Shown here one piece after another: positions 38,608 through 48,419 of a stretch of 64,000 bases of DNA (its first letter is position 1; the number at the start of each line of letters is the position of its first letter). Under the pieces are notes generated by a model. It searched no databases, was not told the DNA's origin, and worked only from the letters and a program-made list of their open reading frames with translations. Location of the stretch: assembly GCF_001997345.1 (NCBI RefSeq), contig NZ_CP019606.1, forward strand, positions 1,922,001-1,986,000, read 5' to 3'. The translations under genes and the position numbers were made by a program. The DNA comes from Tessaracoccus aquimaris. GTDB taxonomy: Bacteria; Actinomycetota; Actinomycetes; Propionibacteriales; Propionibacteriaceae.

Positions 38608-39423
38608 TTAGACGACCTTCTCGACTTGCTTAAATTCGAGATCGACGGGCGTCTCGCGGCCGAGGATCTCGACGAGAGCGCGGAGCCGCTGAGTGTTGGC
38701 GTTGATTTCGGTGATCGTGGCATGCACCCCGGTGAAGGGGCCGTCGGTCACCATGACGGAGTCGCCGACCGCGAAGTCGATGACCTCGACCTTCTTCTTC
38801 CGCTGCACCGCGGCGCCCGCCTGGGCGGCGTTCACCTTGGCGATCACGGAAGGAGTGAGCATGTGGAGGACCTCGTCGATCGACAGCGCCACCGGCTGCT
38901 GGCCATGGCCGACGATGCCGGTCACCGAAGGGGTCTGGCGCACGAGGCTCCAGGAGTCGTCGGTCAGCTCCATGCGGATCAGCACGTAGCCGGGCGTCAC
39001 CGAGCGGGTGACCGTCTTGCGCGCGTTGTTGCGGACCTCGACGACCTCCTCGGTGGGGACGATCGTCTCGAAGATGTAGTCCTCCATGTTGAGGCTCTGC
39101 GCGCGGGAGTCGACGTTCTGCTTGACGCGGTTCTCCATGCCGGAGTACGTGTGGATGACATACCACTCGCCCCACTTGCTCTCGAGCTCCTCGCGGAGTT
39201 CGACGAGGGCCTTTGCGACCGCGTCATCGTTGTCGACGTCGTCCTCGTCCGCCTCGGGCTCGTCGTCCTCGGTCAGGGAAAGGGTCTCGCCGTCGGAGTC
39301 CTCGTCCTCGGCCCCGATGGCGCCAAGGTCGATCTCGATGTCGTCCTCGACGGGGGCCTCCGGCTCGAAGGCGCCGAGGTCGATCTCGAAGTCGGTGTTT
39401 TCAGTGTTATCGGATTCGGTCAT
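38608..39423 (-). CDS. nusG: Transcription termination/antitermination factor NusG
   Basis: A 271-aa NusG. The NGN domain begins at WYVIHTYSGMENRVKQN (about residue 90) and a KOW domain ends the protein (VTDGPFTGVHATITEIN). The first 75 or so residues are a strongly acidic extension with two IDLGA copies, as in many actinobacterial NusG proteins. The ATG at 39423 overlaps the secE stop (TGATG). Binds RNA polymerase beta'. Confidence 0.96.
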   Translation of the reverse strand: MTESDNTENTDFEIDLGAFEPEAPVEDDIEIDLGAIGAEDEDSDGETLSLTEDDEPEADEDDVDNDDAVAKALVELREELESKWGEWYVIHTYSGMENRVKQNVDSRAQSLNMEDYIFETIVPTEEVVEVRNNARKTVTRSVTPGYVLIRMELTDDSWSLVRQTPSVTGIVGHGQQPVALSIDEVLHMLTPSVIAKVNAAQAGAAVQRKKKVEVIDFAVGDSVMVTDGPFTGVHATITEINANTQRLRALVEILGRETPVDLEFKQVEKVV

Positions 39424-39985
39424 CACTTGCTCCCTAGCATCTTGAGCAGGCCCCACGTGAACGCGAAGTCCAGCGCACCGACGATCAGGATCATGATCAA
39501 CACGAAGATCAGCACCGCGCTGAACATGGAGACCGTCTGGGGCCAGGTCGGCCACACCACGCGCTTGAGCTCAGCGGCCGACTGGGCCACGAACTCCGCG
39601 GGGTTGTGGGCCTTGTACGGATCGTCGTGCTCGACGGTGGACGCGCTGCGCTTGCGCGTGGCGGTGTCCTTCTTGCGGACGGGGGCCTTTGCGGTCTTGC
39701 GGGCGATCGGAACGGCTGCCGCGGCAGCGCGCTCCTCGGGGTGAAGTTCTCTTCGAGTTCTGCGATGGCCGCGTCGTCGGCCTCCGGGTCGACGTCGTCG
39801 GACGGCGGGATGACCTCGATCGCGTTCGGGTCGTGCTCGACGGCCTCTTCGGCCTCCTCGAGTGCCTCGGGGTCATCGATGTCGAAGATGCTGAGCGTGT
39901 CGTTGTCCGACTCTTCGGCAGCGTCGCTGGCACCAGTCACGAGGTCCTCGCGGTCTGGCTCGGCGTCGCGTGACTTGTCGCTCAC
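39423..39985 (-). CDS. secE: Preprotein translocase subunit SecE (frameshift at GGGG 39737-39740)
   Basis: Membrane subunit that clamps SecY. The N-terminal half is acidic (SDNDTLSIFDIDDPEALEEA ...) and the frame breaks after ELEENFTP. One added base in the run at 39737-39740 restores PEERAAAAAVPIARKTA, a basic linker, then AELKRVVWPTWPQTV, the SecE hallmark, and the membrane span ending LLKMLGSK. Corrected length is about 187 aa, long for SecE because of the acidic extension. The GTG at 39985 has AAGGGAA upstream. Essential, so the break is a sequencing error. Confidence 0.93.
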
Positions 39986-40076
39986 GCTGCTTCCCTTCGG
40001 TCGACAAACAAAATGCCTCACCGGCTAGGCCGGCAGGCGTGCGAGGTGACCGAAGAAAAAAACGTCGGCCGCCTAG

Positions 40077-40149
<73 letters not shown>

Positions 40150-40298
40150 TTACCGGGGCCACCAGGGTTGAATGCGGGCTTTTGAGCACGCTTCGACCTT
40201 GGCAACAATTACCGGTGCTCCACAACTATAGGCGGTTTCTCGGCGTGAGTCGAACCGGCCCCCGTCAGCCGGGGCACACAGGTGAGGGACACTGAGGC

Positions 40299-40871
40299 AT
40301 GGACGCGACCAAGCGGGTAGCCCGTGCGATGCGCCACACTCCGAGGGCAACCCACCTCCCCGACCGTGAGGCGCCGAACGCGCTGCTCGACATCCCGCTG
40401 CCCCTCTTCGGCGGCGCGACGAACTCGCAGCCGTCGACCGTCGCGACGATGCTGATCGCTCTTGACGTGCGCCCCGGGCAGCGGGTGCTCGACGTCGGGG
40501 CGGGCTCAGGATGGACGACGGCCCTGCTCGCCTGGCTGGTCGGCGAAAGGGGCGAGGTGCTCGGCCTGGAACTGGACGAGGACCTGGCCCGCTGGGGCGC
40601 CGAGCGGCTGGCGCGGACCGGGCGCGGCTGGGCACGCCTCGAGGCGGCGGATCCGGCCGTGCTCGGGCGCCCTTCCGAGGGGCCGTACGACCGGATCCTG
40701 GTCTCCGCGATGGCGGCCCGGCTGCCCTGGACGCTCGTCGGGCAGCTCTGCGAGGGCGGCGTGATGGTGATCCCGGTGGCCGGCCAGTTGTGGACCTGCC
40801 GGAGGGTTGGCGACGACGCGGAGGTCACCCGCAGCGGGGCGTATCGCTTCGTGCCGCTGGTTGAGCCATGA
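40299..40871 (+). CDS. Protein-L-isoaspartate O-methyltransferase-like protein
   Basis: A 190-aa SAM-dependent methyltransferase of the PIMT family. GGATNSQPSTVATML matches the PIMT substrate/SAM entry region, VRPGQRVLDVGAGSGWTTALLAWL is motif I, and GPYDRILVSAMAARLP with EGGVMVIPV complete the fold. It probably repairs isoaspartate residues, but actinobacterial relatives are not all tested. The last codons (PLVEP and stop) fall inside a dispersed palindromic repeat, so the C-terminus may have been shaped by that insertion. Confidence 0.85.
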   Translation: MDATKRVARAMRHTPRATHLPDREAPNALLDIPLPLFGGATNSQPSTVATMLIALDVRPGQRVLDVGAGSGWTTALLAWLVGERGEVLGLELDEDLARWGAERLARTGRGWARLEAADPAVLGRPSEGPYDRILVSAMAARLPWTLVGQLCEGGVMVIPVAGQLWTCRRVGDDAEVTRSGAYRFVPLVEP

Positions 40872-40904
40872 AGTCCGCGCCAGCGGGCTTCATCGGTCGA
40901 AACC
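40855..40904 (-). repeat. Dispersed palindromic repeat, copy 2
   Basis: Minus strand GGTTTCGACCGATGAAG ... CTTCATGGCTCAACCAGCG, with a GATGAAG/CTTCAT inner stem. It overlaps the last codons and stop of the methyltransferase gene. Confidence 0.8.
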
Positions 40905-40952
40905 GCCCGCACCCGACGGCCAGAGTAAGACACAGCCCCCTGACCCCCCAGG

Positions 40953-41003
40953 GGTTTCGACCGATGAAACGACGCTCCGCGCCGCTTCATGGCTCAACCA
41001 GCG
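40953..41003 (+). repeat. Dispersed palindromic repeat, copy 3
   Basis: Plus strand GGTTTCGACCGATGAAACG ... CGCTTCATGGCTCAACCAGCG. It faces copy 2 across 48 bp, so the two together form a large inverted repeat between convergent genes. It differs from copy 4 at only two of 51 positions. Confidence 0.85.
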
Positions 41004-41004
41004 G

Positions 41005-42831
41005 TTACGCCAGGGACGCCATCCACGCGCGGTGCAGGTCGGCGTAGCGGCCCTCCCCCGCGACGAGGCTCGCAGGGGCGCCGTCCTCGACGATCTCGCC
41101 GTGCTGCAGCACGAGGACGCGGTCGGCGATCTCCACCGTCGACAGGCGGTGGGCGATGATGATCGCCGTCCGGTCGGCCAGGATCGTCGCCAGCGCGCGC
41201 TGCACGAGGCGCTCCGTCGGGATGTCGAGGGAACTGGTCGCCTCGTCGAGGATCAGCACCCGCGGGTCGGCGAGCACGACGCGCGCGAAGGCGACCAACT
41301 GGCGCTGCCCAGCAGAGAGTCGCGAGCCGCGCTTGCCGGTGTCGGTGTCGTAGCCGTCCGGCAGGTGCCCGATGAAGGTGTCGGCGCCGACCGTCCTGGC
41401 GGCGTGCTCGATCTCCTCGCGCGACGCCCCAGGCCTTCCGAAGGCGATGTTGTCGGCCACCGAACCGGAGAAGATGAAGTTCTCCTGCGTCAGCAGCGTC
41501 ACATGCTCGCGCAACCGGTCATCGCTCAGGTCGCGCAGGTCGACGCCGTCGAGGCGAACCTCGCCCTCCTGCGGGTCGTAGAACCGGGCGAGCAGTTTCG
41601 CGATGGTCGTCTTGCCCGCCCCTGTCGTTCCGACCAGCGCGACCGTCGACCCGGCCGCCAGGTCCAGGTCGAGCCCGGGCAGCACCGTCTTGTCGGCCAG
41701 GTAGCCGAACCGGACGCCGTCGAACTCGACGCGACCGGCGGGCTGGTCGATCTCCCGCGGTTCCTTCGGGTCGTCGACCTGCGGCTCCTCCGCCATCACG
41801 CTTGAGACCTTCTCCAACGCCGTGAACGCGGACTGCAGCGTCGAGATGAACTGGCCCAGGTCGGCGATCGGGTCGAAGAACATGCGCAGGTACAGCACGA
41901 ACGCGGCGAGCGTTCCGATGCTGACGTCTCCACCGACCGCAAGGTAGCCGCCCGCAAGCACCACGAGCACGATGCCGAGGTTGCCGATGGCCTGGATGCT
42001 CGGCATGGCGCGGGCGAACGTCCGCATCGCGGTGACGTTGCGGTCGCGGTACTGCAGCGCGACGTCCTCGAAGATCTCCGCGGAGCGCGGCTCGCGGCGG
42101 AAGGCCTGCACGGCCTTGATGCCGGTCATGGTCTCGATGAACTGGACGATGACGATGGCCGAGTAGGTGCGCACCGCGCGGAAGGCGCGCGTCGAGGCCT
42201 TCACGAACCAGCGCATCACCAGCCACAGCAGCGGGTAGGTGAGGAACGCGACCAGCGCGAGGCGCCAATCGAGCGAGAACATGATGAGGGTGGCGCCGAT
42301 GATCGTCAGGATGGCGATGATCACCACGTCGACGCCCTGCAGCACCAACTCGGCGACGGCGTCGACGTCGCTCGTCATGCGGGACACGGCGCGCCCGGAG
42401 GTGTAGCGGTCGTGGAAGCCGATGTCGAGCCGTTGGAACTTGGTGAACAGCCTGCGGCGGAGGTCGAGCAGGATGGCGTTGCCGATCCGGCCCGAGCGGC
42501 GAAGGAACGTGACGCGCCCCACGATCTGCGCGACGATCGCCACCGCCATGAACCCGATCGAGCCCCAGAGCACGCCCGCGTCGCCCGCGAGACCCTTGTC
42601 GAGGATGCGTTGCACGAAGACCGGGATCGACAGGCGCGCTGCGGCCTCCACGACCACCACGCCGACGAGGATCAGCAGCCACCAGCGGTAGGGCCGGATC
42701 AGGTCGGCGAGCAGTTTCCTGGACGGCCCGCGCAGGCCGACGCCCGCGGCGCGCTCCTCCTCGATGTCCTGCTTGACGCCACGCCAGGCGGCGGTCGGGT
42801 CGGCCTGGTCCTTCTCGCTGTCGGTGCTCAC
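41005..42831 (-). CDS. ABC exporter half-transporter (canonical ATPase site)
   Basis: A 608-aa type IV (MDR-like) exporter subunit: six spans at about residues 45-335, then the nucleotide-binding domain. Walker A GTTGAGKTT, signature LSAGQRQL (A for G), Walker B with the catalytic glutamate in LILDEATSSLD, and the switch His in IAHRLSTV. It pairs with the next gene, whose start region it overlaps by 4 nt (ATGA). The substrate is unknown. Confidence 0.92.
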   Translation of the reverse strand: MSTDSEKDQADPTAAWRGVKQDIEEERAAGVGLRGPSRKLLADLIRPYRWWLLILVGVVVVEAAARLSIPVFVQRILDKGLAGDAGVLWGSIGFMAVAIVAQIVGRVTFLRRSGRIGNAILLDLRRRLFTKFQRLDIGFHDRYTSGRAVSRMTSDVDAVAELVLQGVDVVIIAILTIIGATLIMFSLDWRLALVAFLTYPLLWLVMRWFVKASTRAFRAVRTYSAIVIVQFIETMTGIKAVQAFRREPRSAEIFEDVALQYRDRNVTAMRTFARAMPSIQAIGNLGIVLVVLAGGYLAVGGDVSIGTLAAFVLYLRMFFDPIADLGQFISTLQSAFTALEKVSSVMAEEPQVDDPKEPREIDQPAGRVEFDGVRFGYLADKTVLPGLDLDLAAGSTVALVGTTGAGKTTIAKLLARFYDPQEGEVRLDGVDLRDLSDDRLREHVTLLTQENFIFSGSVADNIAFGRPGASREEIEHAARTVGADTFIGHLPDGYDTDTGKRGSRLSAGQRQLVAFARVVLADPRVLILDEATSSLDIPTERLVQRALATILADRTAIIIAHRLSTVEIADRVLVLQHGEIVEDGAPASLVAGEGRYADLHRAWMASLA

Positions 42832-44615
42832 TTGTCGTCACCTCCCATCGCGATCGAGTAGTCGGCGGCCAGCAGTTCCCGGTACTCGGGGACGGTGGCC
42901 AGCAGATCCTGATGTGCGCCGACGTGGGCGATCCGGCCCTCGACGAGGACGGCGACCCGGTCGGCCAGCAGCACGGTCGACGCACGGTGCGCGACGACGA
43001 TGCCGGTGACGCCGACGAGCGTCGACTTCAGCGCCTCCTCGACCTCCGCCTCGGTGTGGATGTCGAGCGCGCTCAGGGTGTCGTCGAGCACCAGGATCCG
43101 GGGGCGGACCAGGATGGCGCGCGCGAGGGCGAGTCGCTGCCGCTGGCCGCCCGACAGGCTGAGGCCCTGCTCGCCAAGCCTCGTGTCGAGCCCCCACGGC
43201 AGGTCGTAGACGAACTCGGCACGCGCCACGCGCACCGCCTCCTCGATGTCCTCCTCGCTCGCGTCGGCCCGGCCGAGCGTGAGGTTCTCGCGCGCCGACA
43301 TCGAGAACAGGATCGGATCCTCGAACGCGGCGCCGACGAGGCTGCGCAACTGGGTCAGGTCGAGGTCGCGCAGGTCGACGCCGTCGAGCAGGATCTGCCC
43401 GGAGGTGACGTCGGCGAGCCTGGGGATCAGGGAGACGAGCGTCGACTTGCCCGAGCCGGTGCCGCCCACCAGGGCGACCGTCTCGCCCGGCTCGAGGGTG
43501 AGGTTGAGGCCGTCGAGCGTCGGCTCGTCTGCGTCGTCGAACTGGTAGCCGACGTCGCGGAGTTCGAGACGGCCCCGCGGCTCGGCGATCCTGGCCTCGC
43601 CCGAGGCGATCGAGACGGGGGCGTCGAACACCTCGACGACACGGTCCGCTGCGGTGGCGGCCTCGCGGGCGAAGGACAGCAGGTAGCCGAGGCTGCCGAC
43701 GGGCCATGCCAGCGACAGCAGCAGCGTCACGAACGCGACGGCGTCGCCGGCGCTGATGCCCCCGCCAGGCACGGCGAGCCCGATGCCGACCAGCACGACG
43801 AGCAGCAGCACGTTGGGGAAGACCTCCAGCAGCGTCCACAGGATCGAGGCGAGGTTCATCCGCTTGACGCCGGTGTCGCGCAGCTTCCTTGCCCGCTCGT
43901 CGTAGCCCTTGAAGACGTAGCGGGAGCGGCCGAAGGAGCGGATCACCCGCACCCCGTGCAGCGACTCCTCCGCGGCGCTCGCGACGTCACCGGTCTCGTC
44001 CTGCAGCCTGCGCGACAGGGTGCCGAAGCGGCCCATCAGCGCGAAGGTGGCGATCACGACGGGGATGACGGCGATCATCACGGCCAGCCCGACCTGCCAC
44101 AGCTTGACCACCATGATGACGACGACCACGACGATGTGGATCGAGTTCATGAACAACATCACGAGCCCGAACGACATGAAGCGGCGCAGCAGCCCGAGGT
44201 CGCTCATCATGCGGGAGAGCAACTGGCCGGACTCCCACGACTTGTGGAAGCCCATCGGGAGCCGCTGCAGCTTGTCGAACAGGTCGAGCCGGATGTTGGC
44301 CTCGATGTGCGAGGTGGCGCGCGACATCACCCAGCGCCGGATGAACGACAGGCCGGCATCGGCCGCGCCGAGGGCGAGCAGCGCCAGGGCGTACCAGAGC
44401 AGGCCGGGGATGTCGCGGTGCGCGATGGGGCCGTCGACGACGGCACCGAGCAGCAGCGGCATCGCGACGCTGACGAGCACGCCGATCGGGGCGAGCGTGA
44501 ACGACATCACGAACTGCCACGTGTACGGCTTGATGTATGGCACGAAGCGCAGCACGGCGGCGCGCCTGGGTGCTGGAGTAGCCAGCGCGTAGGTGCGGGA
44601 TCTGGCTGGAAGCAT
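42828..44615 (-). CDS. ABC exporter half-transporter (degenerate ATPase site)
   Basis: A 595-aa partner of the 41005-42831 product. Membrane domain at about residues 30-320; Walker A GGTGSGKST, signature LSGGQRQRL, but Walker B reads LVLDDTLSALD, with Asp where the catalytic Glu is expected. One canonical and one degenerate site is the rule for heterodimeric exporters such as BmrCD and TM287/288. It starts at the ATG at 44615, upstream of its partner, and both are followed by the repeat pair. The substrate (drug, lipid or peptide) cannot be told. Confidence 0.92.
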   Translation of the reverse strand: MLPARSRTYALATPAPRRAAVLRFVPYIKPYTWQFVMSFTLAPIGVLVSVAMPLLLGAVVDGPIAHRDIPGLLWYALALLALGAADAGLSFIRRWVMSRATSHIEANIRLDLFDKLQRLPMGFHKSWESGQLLSRMMSDLGLLRRFMSFGLVMLFMNSIHIVVVVVIMVVKLWQVGLAVMIAVIPVVIATFALMGRFGTLSRRLQDETGDVASAAEESLHGVRVIRSFGRSRYVFKGYDERARKLRDTGVKRMNLASILWTLLEVFPNVLLLVVLVGIGLAVPGGGISAGDAVAFVTLLLSLAWPVGSLGYLLSFAREAATAADRVVEVFDAPVSIASGEARIAEPRGRLELRDVGYQFDDADEPTLDGLNLTLEPGETVALVGGTGSGKSTLVSLIPRLADVTSGQILLDGVDLRDLDLTQLRSLVGAAFEDPILFSMSARENLTLGRADASEEDIEEAVRVARAEFVYDLPWGLDTRLGEQGLSLSGGQRQRLALARAILVRPRILVLDDTLSALDIHTEAEVEEALKSTLVGVTGIVVAHRASTVLLADRVAVLVEGRIAHVGAHQDLLATVPEYRELLAADYSIAMGGDDK

Positions 44616-44701
44616 TCGGTAACCCTACTGCGCCGCGCCGACAGACCCACGGCTCACCCGGGCGGGTGAACTCCCCATGCGGGGGCGCGCGCAGGTGTGC
44701 C

Positions 44702-45514
44702 TCAGACGGCGATCGGCGCCTTGATGACGGGGTGCGGGTCGTAGCCCTCGACCTCGATGTCGCCGAGTTGGAACTCGTCGATCTTCGCGACGGCGGGGTT
44801 CAGGCGCAGCGTCGGGAGCGGCCTGGCCTCGCGGCTCAGTTGCAGCGCGACCTGGTCGAAGTGGTTCGAGTAGATGTGCGCGTCGCCGAGAGTGTGGACG
44901 AACTCCCCTACCCTGAGCCCGGTGACCTGGGCGACCAGGTGCACGAGCAGCGCGTAGGAGGCGATGTTGAACGGCACGCCGAGGAACACGTCGGCGGAGC
45001 GCTGGTAGAGCTGACAGCTCAGGATGCCGGGGCCGCCGTCGTCGGAGGGGGCGACGTAGAACTGGAACATGGTGTGGCACGGGGGCAGCGCCATATCGTC
45101 GACATCGGCCACGTTCCAGGCGGACACGATGTGGCGCCGCGAGTCCGGGGAGGTGCGAAGCGACTCGATCACCTTGGCGATCTGGTCGACGTGGCCGCCG
45201 TCCGGGGTCGGCCAGGAGCGCCACTGGTAGCCGTAGACGGGCCCGAGGTTGCCGTCGGCGTCGGCCCACTCGTCCCAGATGGTGATGTTGTTCTGGTGCA
45301 GCCAGCCGATGTTGGTGTCGCCGCGCAGGAACCACAGCAACTCGCCGAACACGGAGCGGGTGTGCACCTTCTTGGTCGTCAGCAGCGGGAAGCCGTCGCG
45401 CAGGTCGAAGCGCATCTGGTAGCCGAACACGGATCGGGTGCCGGTGCCCGTCCGGTCGGACTTGTCGACGCCGGTGTCCATGATGTGGCGCAGCAGGTCG
45501 GTGTACTGCTTCAC
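44702..45514 (-). CDS. thyA: Thymidylate synthase
   Basis: Converts dUMP to dTMP with methylenetetrahydrofolate, 270 aa. The catalytic cysteine is in [29 protein letters not shown] and [22 protein letters not shown] are family blocks and the C-terminus PIAV is typical. The GTG at 45514 has AGGAG upstream and overlaps the rdgB stop (GTGA). ThyA-type, so it makes dihydrofolate; the DHFR-like gene at 4.8 kb need not be its partner. Confidence 0.97.
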   Translation of the reverse strand: MKQYTDLLRHIMDTGVDKSDRTGTGTRSVFGYQMRFDLRDGFPLLTTKKVHTRSVFGELLWFLRGDTNIGWLHQNNITIWDEWADADGNLGPVYGYQWRSWPTPDGGHVDQIAKVIESLRTSPDSRRHIVSAWNVADVDDMALPPCHTMFQFYVAPSDDGGPGILSCQLYQRSADVFLGVPFNIASYALLVHLVAQVTGLRVGEFVHTLGDAHIYSNHFDQVALQLSREARPLPTLRLNPAVAKIDEFQLGDIEVEGYDPHPVIKAPIAV

Positions 45515-46122
45515 GCGAGGCTCCTGAGGTAGTCGACGAACTCGCGCACCGCTGCGCCGCGGTGCGAGATGGAGTCCTTCTCCTGCGCGCTCAGTTCCGC
45601 CGACGTAACGTCGAGGCCGAGCGGCACGAACAGGGGGTCGTAGCCGAAGCCGTTCTCGCCTGCCGGCGCGGCGTCGGTGATGTGGCCGGGCATGTAGCCG
45701 TGCCAGACGCGACGCTCCCCGTCGGGGGCGACCATGGCGAGCGCGCACACGAACCTGGCCCGACGGCGCTCGCGTGGCACCCCGTCGAGTTGGGCGAGCA
45801 GCAGCGCGTTGTTCTCGTCGTCGTCGCACGCCGGGCCGGACCAGCGGGCCGAACGCACGCCCGGCATGGCGTTGAGTTCGTCGACCTCGAGGCCCGAGTC
45901 GTCCGCGATGGCCGTCAGGCCAGTCTCACGCGCGGCGGCCGAGGCCTTCAGGAATGCGTTGCCCTCGAAGGTGCGCTCGGTCTCCTCAGGCTCCGGGTAG
46001 CCGGGGAAGTCCGTCAGGCCGAGGACCTCGACGCTCAGGCCGGCCGCCTCGACGATGCGGCGCAGTTCGGCGAGCTTCTTGGGGTTGTTCGTGGCGAGCA
46101 CGACCCGCTCGGGCAGGTTCAC
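45511..46122 (-). CDS. rdgB: XTP/dITP diphosphatase
   Basis: House-cleaning nucleotide pyrophosphatase that removes non-canonical purine triphosphates, 203 aa. [15 protein letters not shown] at the start, [24 protein letters not shown] in the middle and the C-terminal [18 protein letters not shown] are diagnostic. It overlaps rph and thyA by 4 nt on either side. Confidence 0.97.
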   Translation of the reverse strand: MNLPERVVLATNNPKKLAELRRIVEAAGLSVEVLGLTDFPGYPEPEETERTFEGNAFLKASAAARETGLTAIADDSGLEVDELNAMPGVRSARWSGPACDDDENNALLLAQLDGVPRERRRARFVCALAMVAPDGERRVWHGYMPGHITDAAPAGENGFGYDPLFVPLGLDVTSAELSAQEKDSISHRGAAVREFVDYLRSLA

Positions 46123-46844
46123 GCCAGCGCCTCGCGCTGCAGCCGCGTCAGTTCGGCGCAGCCGAGCGTGCCGAGGTCGAGCAGCGTGCCCAGTTCCTCG
46201 CGGCTGAATGGGGTTCCCTCCGCGGTGCCCTGCACCTCGATGAAGGAGCCCGAGCCGGTCATCACGACGTTCATGTCGGTCTCGGCGGCGGAGTCCTCCT
46301 CGTACTGCAGGTCGAGCAGCGCGACGCCTGCGCTGTTGAAGCCGACCGAGACGGCGGCGACCGAGTCCTTCAGCGGTTGGCCCGCGAGGGCGCCGAGGCC
46401 CCGGAGGTGTTCGACTGCGTCGGCCAGCGCGACGTAGGCGCCGGTGATCGCGGCCGTGCGGGTGCCTCCGTCGGCCTGCAGCACGTCGCAGTCGAGCACG
46501 ATCGTGTTCTCGCCGAGGGCCTTGTAGTCGATCACCGCGCGGAGCGAGCGGCCGATCAGGCGGGAGATCTCATGGGTGCGGCCACCCACCCGCCCCTTGA
46601 TCGACTCGCGGTCGGAGCGGGTGTGGGTGGCGCGCGGCAGCATCGCGTACTCGGCGGTCACCCAGCCGAACCCGGACCCGGCCCGCCAGCGCGGCACGCC
46701 GGTGGTGACGGAGGCCGCGACCAGCACCCTGGTGCGCCCGAACTCGACCAGCACCGACCCCTCGGCGTGGTCGAGCCAGTTGCGGGTGATCCGCACCTGA
46801 CGAAGCTGGTCTGGTTGGCGTCCGTCGATGCGGGTCGAAGTCAT
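46119..46844 (-). CDS. rph: Ribonuclease PH
   Basis: Phosphorolytic 3' exonuclease for tRNA maturation, 241 aa. [39 protein letters not shown], the phosphate-binding [31 protein letters not shown] region and [24 protein letters not shown] metal site are seen. Its stop overlaps the rdgB start. Confidence 0.97.
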   Translation of the reverse strand: MTSTRIDGRQPDQLRQVRITRNWLDHAEGSVLVEFGRTRVLVAASVTTGVPRWRAGSGFGWVTAEYAMLPRATHTRSDRESIKGRVGGRTHEISRLIGRSLRAVIDYKALGENTIVLDCDVLQADGGTRTAAITGAYVALADAVEHLRGLGALAGQPLKDSVAAVSVGFNSAGVALLDLQYEEDSAAETDMNVVMTGSGSFIEVQGTAEGTPFSREELGTLLDLGTLGCAELTRLQREALA

Positions 46845-46860
46845 GGCCCTAAGGTACCCG

Positions 46861-46980
46861 TCACCGCGGACAGGTGCACCGTTGCTCTACTGGCACGTCC
46901 ACGAGGGCCTCCTCGATGTGGTCCCCGCAGCCAGCCCACGTCGGCTTGCCGCACCTGTCACAGGTCACCTTCCGGCACAT
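46861..46980 (-). CDS. Small conserved Cys-rich protein (39 aa)
   Basis: Starts [20 protein letters not shown], with six cysteines including CDRC and CTC near the end. AGAGGAG lies before the ATG at 46980. It overlaps the last 23 nt of murI in another frame and precedes rph. Similar tiny proteins (MCRxVTC.[11 protein letters not shown]) are known to me from many actinobacteria as hypothetical proteins. The two CxxC-like pairs suggest zinc binding; function unknown. Confidence 0.8.
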   Translation of the reverse strand: MCRKVTCDRCGKPTWAGCGDHIEEALVDVPVEQRCTCPR

Positions 46981-47800
46981 CTGTGTTCTCCTCTCGGTCG
47001 ATCACCACGGTCGTCGCGTTGCTGACGAACCCACCCAACAATCTACGTCCAATGCCCCGGAAATCGGTGGCGTCCCCGGTGGTGAGGAACGTCCGGGTCG
47101 CCTCGCGCGGCTGGTGACGCAACAGCCCCGCCTGCGTGAGTTGCGAGTAGGTGGACTGCGCGCACGCCTCTGCGGACGAGACGAGCGTGACGCCGTTGCC
47201 GAGCACGTAGCCGATCACGCCTGCCAGCAGCGGGTAGTGCGTGCAGCCGAGGATCAGGGTGTCGTCCTGGGACTTCTTGATGGGTGCCAGGTACTCCTCC
47301 GCGACCTCGAGCAGTTCGTCGCCGCCGGTGATGCCCGCCTCGACGAACTCGACGAACCGGGGGCAGGCCTGCGCCGTCAGCGTGATGTGCGGGGCGATCG
47401 CGAACGCGTCGTCGTAGGAGCGCGAGTTCACGGTCGACTCGGTGGCGACGACCCCGACGCGTCCGTTGCGGGTCGCGGCGACTGCTCGGCTCGCGGCGGG
47501 CAGGATCACCTCGGTGATCGGCACGTCGTAGCGTTCCCGCGCGTCGCGCAGCACCGCCGACGATGCCGAATTGCAGGCGATCACCAGGGCCTTGACGCCG
47601 CGCTCGACGAGGTAGTCGAGGCCCTGCAGCGCGAACCGGCGGACCTCCGCGATCGAGCGGGGCCCGTAGGGCGCGCGGGCGGTGTCGCCCAGGTACAGGA
47701 AGTCCTCGTTGGGGAGTTGCTCGACGAGGGAGCGCAGCACCGTGAGGCCGCCGAAGCCCGAGTCGAAGACCCCGATGGGGGCGTCAAGCTGGTTGGTCAC
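46958..47800 (-). CDS. murI: Glutamate racemase
   Basis: Makes D-glutamate for peptidoglycan, 280 aa. The two catalytic cysteines are in VIACNSASS and LGCTHYPLL; the N-terminus PIGVFDSGFGGLTVLRSL and LYLGDTARAPYGPRS are diagnostic. It follows DUF2017 by 22 bp and overlaps the small Cys-rich gene at its 3' end. Confidence 0.97.
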   Translation of the reverse strand: MTNQLDAPIGVFDSGFGGLTVLRSLVEQLPNEDFLYLGDTARAPYGPRSIAEVRRFALQGLDYLVERGVKALVIACNSASSAVLRDARERYDVPITEVILPAASRAVAATRNGRVGVVATESTVNSRSYDDAFAIAPHITLTAQACPRFVEFVEAGITGGDELLEVAEEYLAPIKKSQDDTLILGCTHYPLLAGVIGYVLGNGVTLVSSAEACAQSTYSQLTQAGLLRHQPREATRTFLTTGDATDFRGIGRRLLGGFVSNATTVVIDREENTDVPEGDL

Positions 47801-47822
47801 AACGCGCCATTGTAGGCCCGCG

Positions 47823-48419
47823 TCACTGGTCGGTGGCCGTGAACTGCTCCGGGTCGAGGCTCGCCTCGGCGCCGAGGCACGCCGTGCGCGACTCCATCAG
47901 GTCCTCCAGCAGGTACCCGAGCCAGTCGATCAGGTCGGCGAGGCCGGGGTTGGCCTCGACCATGGCGGCGACCGGTTCGGCGAGCCTCTCGGTGCCCGCC
48001 AACTCCGAGTACCAGAACAGTCTCAGCGCGCCGAGCGTCTTGGCCCAGGCGTCGACGCGGTCGAGCCGGACGGGCACGAACCCGTCGAAGGCCTCCAGGT
48101 CGGCACCGACGACCTCCGCGTCGGCGATCCTGGCCCGGGTCTGGTTGTGGATCGAGTCGCGCCAGAACTCGCCTGCCTGCTCACCATCGGTGAGCGCAGG
48201 CGGGAACAGCCGCGACAGGCGCTGGTTGCCGAGCATCCGCTCGGTGGGGTCGTCGGCGAGGTCGGCGACGATCTGGGTGAACGGGTCGTCCGACTCGGCG
48301 CCCGCGGGCAGCAGGTCGCGCAGGTGCGAGACGTAGAAGCCAACCATCGCGCGTAGGCCGTCGTCGCGCCCGTCGCGCCCGTCGAAGGCCCAGACCAGGT
48401 CGGCCCCGCCCAGCCTCAC
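47823..48419 (-). CDS. DUF2017 family protein
   Basis: A 198-aa soluble protein of the actinobacterial DUF2017 family, found next to clpS and mur[17 protein letters not shown] and [15 protein letters not shown] are recognisable helices. Function unknown; the constant neighbourhood suggests a link with ClpS/ClpAP adaptor function (inference). The GTG start at 48419 overlaps the clpS stop (GTGA). Confidence 0.85.
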   Translation of the reverse strand: MRLGGADLVWAFDGRDGRDDGLRAMVGFYVSHLRDLLPAGAESDDPFTQIVADLADDPTERMLGNQRLSRLFPPALTDGEQAGEFWRDSIHNQTRARIADAEVVGADLEAFDGFVPVRLDRVDAWAKTLGALRLFWYSELAGTERLAEPVAAMVEANPGLADLIDWLGYLLEDLMESRTACLGAEASLDPEQFTATDQ

